From UBA12151 sp964600645 (GTDB taxonomy: Bacteria; Patescibacteriota; Minisyncoccia; Moranbacterales; UBA9337): 9,477 nucleotides of DNA. Of the stretch, positions 4,636-9,477 are shown piece by piece. The notes under the pieces were generated by a model, which was not told the origin of the DNA, made no database searches, and worked only from the letters and a program-made list of their open reading frames with translations. The position numbers and the translations under genes were made by a program. The stretch covers positions 1 to 9,477 of the forward strand of contig CAZRJL010000035.1 in assembly GCA_964600645.1 (NCBI GenBank), read 5' to 3'. The number at the start of each line of letters is the position of its first letter. Position 1 is the stretch's first letter.

Positions 4636-4655
4636 TAAATGACAATAAAGAAAAA

Positions 4656-4674
4656 GGGAGCATGAAATGCTCCC
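4656..4674 (+). promoter_or_regulatory. Perfect hairpin over an alternative RBS and start codon
   Basis: GGGAGCAT (4656-4663) and ATGCTCCC (4667-4674) are perfectly complementary around a GAA triloop. The left arm contains a Shine-Dalgarno-like GGGAG and the right arm begins with the in-frame ATG at 4667. The hairpin would hide both, leaving AAGGAG (4675-4680) and ATG 4688 accessible. Confidence 0.6.
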
Positions 4675-4687
4675 AAGGAGAATGAAA

Positions 4688-5119
4688 ATGAAAAAGTTTC
4701 TTTCAACAGTTGCCGTAGCCGCCATTTTTACCTTTTCTGCTTCTGTCGCCAGTGCCTGTGGAGTAGCGGATTACACTGTTGGAGGGGACGTCTCATCGTC
4801 CCTTTATGGCAGTGGTGCAGGTATTTACGCCACCAGTTATCTTGGTGGCAATGTTTACGCATACACGCCGGAAGGAGTGATATATGGCGGATCCGCTGTG
4901 TATAACTCCATCGCCACTGATACTGGTCGGCGTGGATCCGCCGATGCCAATGCATCAGGTGCAACCGGATTCAATGCCACCAGGGGAAGCCTCTCTACCT
5001 GGTCAGTAGCATCGACTGCCGCCACCGCATCCAATGGAGGGACGGCTTTGGCAGCTGCTCAAGCGAGCAACTGGGTGCAGAAGTACGGAAGTATTACTCC
5101 CGTGAGCAGTCCCCGTTAG
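4688..5119 (+). CDS. Small secreted Ala/Gly/Ser-rich protein of unknown function
   Basis: The chosen start is ATG 4688, seven bases after AAGGAG. In-frame ATGs at 4682 (one base after the SD, too close) and 4667 (inside a hairpin) are alternatives, the latter giving seven extra residues. The 143-residue product starts MKKFLSTVAVAAIFTFSASV, a signal peptide, with likely cleavage at ASA-C (after Ala23). Because Cys24 would be +1, lipidation is possible, but the -3 residue is Ala rather than Leu. The mature part is dominated by Ala, Gly, Ser, Thr and Tyr (DVSSSLYGSGAGIYATSYLG, 34-53; SADANASGATGF, 84-95) and has almost no Lys or Glu until its end (QKYGSITPVSSPR). Such composition suggests an extracellular, beta-rich or fibre-like polypeptide, but no known family is recognised. 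A strong terminator follows, and it shares a leader hairpin with the gene at 3429. Confidence 0.75.
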   Translation: MKKFLSTVAVAAIFTFSASVASACGVADYTVGGDVSSSLYGSGAGIYATSYLGGNVYAYTPEGVIYGGSAVYNSIATDTGRRGSADANASGATGFNATRGSLSTWSVASTAATASNGGTALAAAQASNWVQKYGSITPVSSPR

Positions 5120-5129
5120 ATTTTTCGAT

Positions 5130-5147
5130 AATTAGCGCAAGCTAATT
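5130..5147 (+). repeat. Small hairpin with GCAA tetraloop before the terminator
   Basis: AATTAGC (5130-5136) and GCTAATT (5141-5147) form a perfect 7-bp stem closed by GCAA, a GNRA tetraloop. It immediately precedes the terminator at 5150 and may stabilise the 3' end of the mRNA. Confidence 0.5.
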
Positions 5148-5149
5148 CG

Positions 5150-5188
5150 GACGTTGTTCAGATTTATATCTGGGCAACGTCTTTTTTT
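5150..5188 (+). terminator. Strong intrinsic terminator
   Basis: GACGTTGTTCAGAT (5150-5163) pairs over all 14 positions with ATCTGGGCAACGTC (5168-5181), with two U-G pairs, around a TTAT loop. T7 follows at 5182-5188. It closes the small secreted-protein gene. Its T tract overlaps the -35 region of the promoter at 5187-5214. Confidence 0.93.
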
Positions 5189-5214
5189 GTATTCGAAATT
5201 TTTTGTGGTATGAT
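5187..5214 (+). promoter_or_regulatory. Promoter of a short transcription unit upstream of the PBP gene
   Basis: TTGTAT (5187-5192), 16-bp spacer, TATGAT (5209-5214) with TGTGG directly before it. This is the same TGTGGTA...AT form as at 480, 1176 and 1968. Expected start is near 5221. Confidence 0.6.
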
Positions 5215-5220
5215 GATTTT

Positions 5221-5324
5221 GCAAGTGGATATTTTATGAAAAAATATATGCAAACGCGAAAGATACAATTTAGTACTTGGCGGGGAATGTGAGCGCATCT
5301 TTGATTGAGATGCGTTTTTCTTTT
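5221..5324 (+). ncRNA. Candidate ~100-nt RNA or attenuated leader
   Basis: The stretch is bounded by a promoter (5187-5214) and an intrinsic terminator (5294-5324), so a transcript of about 100 nt is predicted. It contains one tiny reading frame, 5236-5292 (MKKYMQTRKIQFSTWRGM, stop TGA). That frame has only a weak GTGGA as RBS, and its stop directly abuts the terminator stem. The unit could be a small RNA, an orphan small peptide gene, or an attenuator leader for the PBP gene that starts 38 bases after the T tract. I recognise no known RNA family, and there is no run of one amino acid that would suggest classical attenuation. Confidence 0.35.
5294..5324 (+). terminator. Intrinsic terminator upstream of the PBP gene
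   Basis: CGCATCT (5294-5300) and AGATGCG (5308-5314) form a perfect 7-bp stem with loop TTGATTG, followed by TTTTTCTTTT (5315-5324). It lies downstream of a promoter and upstream of ATG 5362, so it either ends a small transcript or conditionally blocks transcription into the PBP gene. Confidence 0.8.
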
Positions 5325-5361
5325 GCGAAATATTTTACGCCAAATTTTTGTAAATATAATT

Positions 5362-7353
5362 ATGAAAGGGAGAAAAAACAGAATTAAAAAGGGCTTATTC
5401 TATTATTTCAAACAAACTTTTTTGGGGATTTTTGATGCGGGGATGATTTTTGCTGGAGTGGCGGTTGTCGTGGTGGCGCTTTTCTATTTAGACACGCCCA
5501 AAATCGGAGACTTGTCAAAGCGAGAAATTGCGCAAACTTCAGTGATCTATGACCGAACCGGCGAGCATATCTTGTATGAAATTTTCGGAGAAGAAAACCG
5601 GGAAGTTTTGAGCCATAATGAAATTCCTGATGCAGTGAGAATCGCGACGATTGCGGCGGAAGACGACGCTTTTTATTCGCATAGCGGGATTGATTTCAAA
5701 TCCGTTTTGCGCGCCGCCAAGGTCAATGCCGAAAGTGATTCAATCGAACAAGGCGCGTCAACCATCACCCAGCAATTGGCGCGAAGCATATATTTAAGCA
5801 GTGAAAAAACCTTGCAAAGAAAAATAAAAGAAATTATTCTGGCGATCAAGATTGAAAGAAAATATTCCAAAGACGAAATTTTGGATATGTATTTGAATGA
5901 AGTGCCCTACGGCTCCAATGCCTATGGAATTTCCAAGGCGGCGCAAACTTTTTTCGGCAAAAGTACCAAAGATTTGACATTAGATGAAGCGGCGCTTTTG
6001 GCGGCGCTACCCAAGGCGACGACGCATTATTCTCCTTATGGAGAAAACAAAAAAGAACTTGCGCGCAGGCAAAAAAATATAATCAAAAGAACCGGAATGC
6101 TCGGTTTGACGGGAAGGGAGGAAGTGAAAGAATCTCTAACTCAAGATACTCTCGCAAAAGTAATCCCACTGAAAAGAAAAATTGTCGCGCCGCATTTTGT
6201 TTTCTATGTTTTGGAAAAGTTGGAAAAAAATCACAAGAGAAGCGACTTGGAAAAAAGCGGATGGAAGATATTGACGAGTTTGGATTGGGAAATGCAGATG
6301 GAAGCGGAAAAAATTGTGCGCGAAGGCATAGAGGTGGATGAAAAAAAATATCGGGCGACCAACGGTTCGATGGTGGCGATTGACCCGAAAACCGGAGAGA
6401 TTCTAGCGATGGTCGGAAGCCGGAATTATTTCGACAGCGCAATTGACGGACAAGTAAATGTTGCGCTTCAGCTTCGCCAGCCCGGTAGCGCATTCAAACC
6501 AATCGTATATGCGCGGGCGTTGGAAGAAGGCTATCAACCGGAGACAATGCTCTATGATGAGCAGACAAATTTCGGTCCGGATGGCGGAGGTCGAAACTAT
6601 ATTCCTCGAAATTATGACGGAAAATTTCATGGAGCGGTTTCCGTTCGACAGGCATTGGCAATGTCACTCAATATTCCGGCGGTTAAAACTTTGCGCTTTG
6701 CGGGAGTTGATGATGTTTTAGAGTTAGCAAGAAGAATGGGAATTACCACACTCACAGATACGAAAAACTACGGACTTTCATTGGCGCTGGGCGGCGGCGC
6801 TATAAATTTGCTCGAAGGAACTTCCGCTTTTTCTGTTTTTGCCAATGACGGAATGCGAAATAAGCCGGTTTCTATTCGGAAAATAACCGATTCGAAAGGA
6901 GTTGTCGGATATGAATCGGAGTCTAGCGCGACCAGAGTGATTGATGCGCAAATCGCCAGAAAAATCAATTCTATTCTTTCCGATAATCAGGCGCGCGCTC
7001 CGATTTTTGGTTCCAACAGCGCATTGTATATTACTGAAGCTCAAGTTGCCGCCAAAACCGGAACCAATCAAGAATATCGCGATGGTTGGACAATCGGATA
7101 TACTCCCAGTTTGGCGGTGGGAGTTTGGGTGGGGAATAACGACAACTCGTCAATGGCTCCCGGAGCTGATGGAAGCTATGTTGCCGCTCCGATTTGGCAC
7201 AGTTTTATGGTGAAATTTTTGGATAGATTTTCCAACGATAAGTTTGCTGAGTATGACAAAAAAGATTTGCCTGAAAAATTAGTTTTCGGAGAACCGCAAA
7301 AAAAAGAACTGGCGAAAAATGAAACAGAAAAGAATAAAAAGAAGAAAAAATAA
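5362..7353 (+). CDS. Class A penicillin-binding protein (PBP1A-like transglycosylase/transpeptidase)
   Basis: This 663-residue bifunctional enzyme polymerises lipid II into glycan strands and cross-links the peptides outside the cytoplasmic membrane. A basic cytoplasmic start (MKGRKNRIKKG) precedes one TM helix at about 22-43 (GIFDAGMIFAGVAVVVVALF). The GT51 domain shows EDDAFYSHSG (100-109, catalytic Glu100), EQGASTITQQLAR (129-141) and RKIKEIILAIKIE (153-165, Glu157), then MYLNEVPYGSNAYGI (176-190). The transpeptidase domain has SxxK at Ser376-Lys379 (QPGSAFKP), SxN at Ser435-Asn437 and KTGT at 565-568. All catalytic motifs are intact. The C-terminus is a Lys/Glu-rich tail without added domains. 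ATG 5362 is chosen because it directly precedes the basic segment; an in-frame TTG at 5305 lies inside the terminator hairpin. No Shine-Dalgarno is visible. The stop overlaps the next start (TAATG), indicating translational coupling. Confidence 0.95.
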   Translation: MKGRKNRIKKGLFYYFKQTFLGIFDAGMIFAGVAVVVVALFYLDTPKIGDLSKREIAQTSVIYDRTGEHILYEIFGEENREVLSHNEIPDAVRIATIAAEDDAFYSHSGIDFKSVLRAAKVNAESDSIEQGASTITQQLARSIYLSSEKTLQRKIKEIILAIKIERKYSKDEILDMYLNEVPYGSNAYGISKAAQTFFGKSTKDLTLDEAALLAALPKATTHYSPYGENKKELARRQKNIIKRTGMLGLTGREEVKESLTQDTLAKVIPLKRKIVAPHFVFYVLEKLEKNHKRSDLEKSGWKILTSLDWEMQMEAEKIVREGIEVDEKKYRATNGSMVAIDPKTGEILAMVGSRNYFDSAIDGQVNVALQLRQPGSAFKPIVYARALEEGYQPETMLYDEQTNFGPDGGGRNYIPRNYDGKFHGAVSVRQALAMSLNIPAVKTLRFAGVDDVLELARRMGITTLTDTKNYGLSLALGGGAINLLEGTSAFSVFANDGMRNKPVSIRKITDSKGVVGYESESSATRVIDAQIARKINSILSDNQARAPIFGSNSALYITEAQVAAKTGTNQEYRDGWTIGYTPSLAVGVWVGNNDNSSMAPGADGSYVAAPIWHSFMVKFLDRFSNDKFAEYDKKDLPEKLVFGEPQKKELAKNETEKNKKKKK

Positions 7354-7916
7354 TGAACAGAAAACGGCAAATAAAGATAAATGATAAGAATGTCGATTAT
7401 AGCATCCGCAAAAGTTCTCGGATTGGTTATTTACGCCTTACAATTTGCGATCAAGGAAAGCTCACTATCACGATTCCCCGCGGAGTAACTTTGCCGGAAT
7501 TGGAAAAATTCATTTGCCAAAAAGGAAAGTGGATTTTGGATAAGCTGGAATTTTTTCGCGGTAGAAAAAAGAATGCCAAATTTGTTTCCAGCCAAGCAGA
7601 ATATTTGCAAAAGAAAAAAGAAGCAAGAAAAATTATTTCGGAAAAAGTGGATTTTTTCTGCCGGAAATATGATTTTACATATAAAAAGATTTCTATTCGC
7701 AATCAGAAAACCCGTTGGGGGAGTTGCTCAAGCCGGGGTAATTTGAGTTTTCATTATAAGTTGGTGATGATGCCGACTCGCTATGCGGACTATGTCGTGG
7801 CGCATGAACTTTGCCATTTGAAAGAAATGAACCATTCCCGAAAATTCTGGCTCTTGGTTTCCCAAATAATTCCCGATTACAAATCAATAATCAAAGAAAT
7901 GAAAAATTTCAGCTGA
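7353..7916 (+). CDS. YgjP-like zinc metallopeptidase (DUF45, M48-related)
   Basis: This 187-residue protein of typical family length (YgjP/DUF45, SprT- and M48-related). An N-terminal beta-rich part (DYSIRKSSRIGYLRLTI, 15-31; LTITIPRG, 37-44) is followed by a helical linker. The conserved signature is IRNQKTRWGSCSSRGNLSFH (115-134), then YVVAHELCHLKEMNHSRKFW (147-166). HELCH (His151, Glu152, His155) is the zinc-binding HExxH motif, and His161 is the likely third ligand. It is predicted to be cytoplasmic, with no signal or TM; the physiological substrate is unknown. Its ATG overlaps the PBP stop codon by one base (TAATG) and there is no separate RBS, so it is translated by coupling to the PBP gene. 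It ends in TGA. Whether it has any role in cell-wall metabolism is only suggested by its neighbour. Confidence 0.9.
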   Translation: MNRKRQIKINDKNVDYSIRKSSRIGYLRLTICDQGKLTITIPRGVTLPELEKFICQKGKWILDKLEFFRGRKKNAKFVSSQAEYLQKKKEARKIISEKVDFFCRKYDFTYKKISIRNQKTRWGSCSSRGNLSFHYKLVMMPTRYADYVVAHELCHLKEMNHSRKFWLLVSQIIPDYKSIIKEMKNFS

Positions 7917-8040
7917 ATTATTTTTCAATTATAGAGAACGAAAAGGACAATAAAAAATAACATAAAAAAGTTGATTTTATTTTGATTTTATACTAATTTT
8001 AATTAAGCTAAATTTGGCAAAAATTAACTTCTAAATTGAT
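7917..8040. other. A+T-rich intergenic region
   Basis: This is very A+T-rich, with a direct repeat GATTTTAT (7973-7980 and 7984-7991) and no strong terminator after the YgjP-like gene. A TTGATT (7971-7976) with TAATTT (7994-7999) at 17-bp spacing is a possible promoter, but in such A+T-rich DNA the match carries little weight. Confidence 0.35.
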
Positions 8041-8709
8041 ATGAATAAAAATGCGTTAAAGAATATTTTTATAATAGTAACTGTTATTGTAGCAGTTATT
8101 TTCTTATGGTTAGGGTATTCTCTGGTTCGTTTCAGTGGTTTTTTTTCGCCATTTTATATTGCAGATCTTTCGGATCCTTTTGTATATTATCAAAAACATA
8201 TAGGTAAAATGTTAATAGAAAATGGCAAGGAATATGAAATCAATGATATTAATACATTAGATTGGAAGATTTGTAAAAATGAAAACTTTGGTTTTGAATT
8301 TAAGTATCCTAAAGATTTTTACTTATCTATGCTGAATAATGGTCGTCACGTTGAATTTATAAATATCAATAATGATAAAAAATGCAAATTAGAAATAGAA
8401 AATAATGGATGGGAGATCGGAAAAAATTGGCTTCCGCGAAAAAGAAAAAGAATTGAAAATGAGGTTGAAGGTAAAAAATATAATGAGTTGCGCTATATTG
8501 AAAAAAATGGGGATATTTTTGCAATTTCGAGCGCTGGATTTTTAAATAAAAATCAAGCTAAAAATAATTATAATAATGCTCAATTTACAAGTGTAATTTT
8601 TATTTCACATAATGGGCCATTTCAATTTATTAAAGTATCCGACTATCAACATGCATGTTCCGAGGATTTTATAAAAGGAATATTTGCAACTTTTCAGTTT
8701 ATAAAGTAA
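8041..8709 (+). CDS. Membrane-anchored protein with PsbP-like domain, function unknown
   Basis: This 222-residue protein begins with a single N-terminal TM anchor (about residues 8-28, NIFIIVTVIVAVIFLWLGYSL). The extracytoplasmic part carries the motif ENFGFEFKYPKDF (81-93). It is typical of the PsbP-like domain proteins common in Patescibacteria, where a similar YGFSFKYP motif opens the domain and a segment like FIKGIFATFQFI (210-221) closes it. The region between contains many Lys, Asn and Ile residues. No catalytic residues are recognisable; these proteins are usually annotated as hypothetical or PsbP-related. Codon choice is strongly biased to A/T-ending codons (AAT, ATA, TTA), clearly more so than the PBP and secreted-protein genes, which may indicate separate acquisition. 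No Shine-Dalgarno is visible before ATG 8041. The resemblance is based on short motifs, so the domain name is tentative. Confidence 0.65.
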   Translation: MNKNALKNIFIIVTVIVAVIFLWLGYSLVRFSGFFSPFYIADLSDPFVYYQKHIGKMLIENGKEYEINDINTLDWKICKNENFGFEFKYPKDFYLSMLNNGRHVEFININNDKKCKLEIENNGWEIGKNWLPRKRKRIENEVEGKKYNELRYIEKNGDIFAISSAGFLNKNQAKNNYNNAQFTSVIFISHNGPFQFIKVSDYQHACSEDFIKGIFATFQFIK

Positions 8710-8724
8710 AATCTAAGTAATGAG

Positions 8725-8748
8725 TCTTAAGATTTTGGTATCTTAAGA
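8725..8748. repeat. 9-bp perfect inverted repeat
   Basis: TCTTAAGAT (8725-8733) and ATCTTAAGA (8740-8748) enclose TTTGGT. The left arm overlaps an alternative pairing between AAAATCTAAG (8709-8718) and CTTAAGATTTT (8726-8736), which has one bulged base, so two hairpins compete for the same bases. There is no good T tract after either. Confidence 0.6.
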
Positions 8749-8751
8749 GAA

Positions 8752-8778
8752 TGTAGTACTAAAAATCTTAGTACTACA
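8752..8778. promoter_or_regulatory. 10-bp perfect dyad, candidate operator
   Basis: TGTAGTACTA (8752-8761) and TAGTACTACA (8769-8778) are perfect inverted copies around AAAATCT. The dyad ends two bases before a possible -10, TATAGT (8780-8785), and covers the place of the -35. That fits a repressor site for the gene at 8814, or an RNA hairpin in its leader if transcription starts upstream. Confidence 0.55.
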
Positions 8779-8813
8779 ATATAGTTATTTGACAAATAAA
8801 TAGGAGGTAAGAC

Positions 8814-9477
8814 ATGAGGAAAATTGTAGTTTTCGCTACGTTATTTGTTTTGTGCATTTTTTATTCTGATGCATATTGTGTTGATTTAATAAGAGATGAT
8901 AAAATTATTGAAAAGGAGTGGAATGAGAGCAAGCCATTGGTTTTTGGTTATCTCACATTGCCACCGCCGAATGATAATAATTGCAATTGGGAAAATGATG
9001 GTGATTTAGCTTTGAATTTTGATATTTCTATCTTATCTAGGCTTGCAGGAGGTTCGTTTGATGTTGATGATATCTATATGGATGGGGTTGCGACTGGCGA
9101 GAGCGCTTTAAATTTTTGGCTTTTAATATGGAAGTTAAATGAGGGGGAATATGCCATTCCTCCCTTAAACGGCTATGATTGGAGTAATCGAGATGTCATT
9201 AGCTTCTGTGTAGGTAAAATGGCTCAAGGCTTGTCAGGTGGTGCAAATGCTTTTGAAAACATTGTTCTCTGGTATGACGGCTCAGTTGAAACTGTATATC
9301 ATCATTCTCCTGTCGGAGATGAAGACGACAGTAGTCAATATTCCGGATCGATGGTTGATATGACCAAAGAATCCGGATCGAAGCTTGTATCTAGCGGGCA
9401 AGACTCCAATGACAACGAATCTGGAACCTGGAGCAATGAAGTTTCATATACTCCTCCCGGAGATGACAGTGTGAGTT
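8814..9477 (+). CDS. Secreted protein of unknown function, 3' end beyond the window
   Basis: The frame opens at ATG 8814 with a consensus Shine-Dalgarno AGGAGG (8802-8807) six bases upstream and stays open to the window end, giving 221 residues so far. It begins MRKIVVFATLFVLCIFYSDA, a signal peptide with likely cleavage after Ala20. The next ~140 residues look globular (PLVFGYLTLPPP, 41-52; LALNFDISILSRLAGGSFDV, 65-84; SALNFWLLIWKLNEGEYAIP, 97-116; FENIVLWYDGSVETVYHH, 147-164). After that the sequence becomes Ser/Gly/Asp-rich with repeated forms, YHHSPVGDEDDS (163-173) and YTPPGDDSVS (212-221), suggesting a low-complexity linker or start of a repeat array. I recognise no family. It could be an extracellular or surface protein. 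Its upstream region carries strong dyads that probably regulate it. Confidence 0.7.
   Translation, partial: MRKIVVFATLFVLCIFYSDAYCVDLIRDDKIIEKEWNESKPLVFGYLTLPPPNDNNCNWENDGDLALNFDISILSRLAGGSFDVDDIYMDGVATGESALNFWLLIWKLNEGEYAIPPLNGYDWSNRDVISFCVGKMAQGLSGGANAFENIVLWYDGSVETVYHHSPVGDEDDSSQYSGSMVDMTKESGSKLVSSGQDSNDNESGTWSNEVSYTPPGDDSVS

Noticed and set aside
4662..4685. 7-codon upstream frame (MKCSQGE) overlapping ATG 4682 as ATGA
   Set aside because: GGGAG would be only one base from its ATG, too close to act as an SD, and ATG 4682 is itself too close to AAGGAG; ATG 4688 is better.
5305..5361. TTG start at 5305 extending the PBP by 19 residues
   Set aside because: It lies in the loop and right arm of an intrinsic terminator, has no RBS, and the added residues do not fit the usual basic N-terminus; ATG 5362 does.
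8752..8778. BlaI/MecI-type operator
   Set aside because: The half-sites TGTAGTA and TACTACA occur, but in opposite order and wider spacing than the TACTACA-TGTAGTA arrangement of those operators.
8789..8794. TTGACA before the gene at 8814 as its -35
   Set aside because: It lies only eight bases before the SD, so any -10 would fall within the coding region.
1..9477. CRISPR array, tRNA, rRNA or insertion sequence
   Set aside because: No regularly spaced repeats, cloverleaf-like segments, rRNA motifs or transposase-like frames were seen on either strand by eye.

Overview
The window looks like a chromosomal segment of a small-genome bacterium of the Patescibacteria (Candidate Phyla Radiation), probably near Parcubacteria. 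This is an inference. It rests on a four-helix-bundle 'suffix' protein, a PsbP-like single-TM protein with an FGFEFKYP motif, a divergent PgeF-like protein, short genes and recurring TGTGGTA(A/T/G)NAT extended -10 promoters. No rRNA, tRNA or other clade marker is present to confirm it. The genetic code appears standard: long genes run without internal TGA, and the YgjP-like gene ends at TGA.

Layout. Positions 1-437 are the 3' end of dnaK, closed by a clear intrinsic terminator (454-480). Positions 497-2543 hold three small genes: a four-helix-bundle suffix protein, a PgeF/laccase-domain protein lacking one expected metal-ligand His, and a YecM-like VOC protein. A 42-nt direct repeat ending in an extended -10 promoter lies before the second and third genes. 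A decayed tail of a second four-helix protein follows the YecM-like gene. Two of these genes appear to be leaderless.

Positions 2586-5188 are an envelope/secretion block. It contains a two-TM membrane protein interrupted by an in-frame TGA (2694-3191), a secreted Thr/Gly-rich protein (3429-4325), a 40-residue lipoprotein (4400-4522) and a small secreted Ala/Gly/Ser-rich protein (4688-5119). The two secreted-protein genes share a nearly identical hairpin, GCGYRGAG-RTGTT-CTCTGCGC, in their 5' leaders. This is the best candidate here for an undescribed co-regulated set.

Positions 5204-5324 look like a short transcription unit with its own promoter and terminator. It is followed by a class A penicillin-binding protein (5362-7353) overlapping by one base a YgjP/DUF45 zinc metallopeptidase gene (7353-7916). 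Positions 7917-8813 are visibly more A+T-rich and encode a membrane-anchored PsbP-like protein. The intergenic region after it contains perfect dyads that could form alternative hairpins. A secreted protein (8814 onward) with a Gly/Ser/Asp-rich C-terminal part runs off the window.

Functionally the window combines chaperone and cell-wall housekeeping (DnaK, PgeF-like, PBP1A-like) with a group of uncharacterised exported proteins. How the exported proteins work together cannot be read from the sequence.
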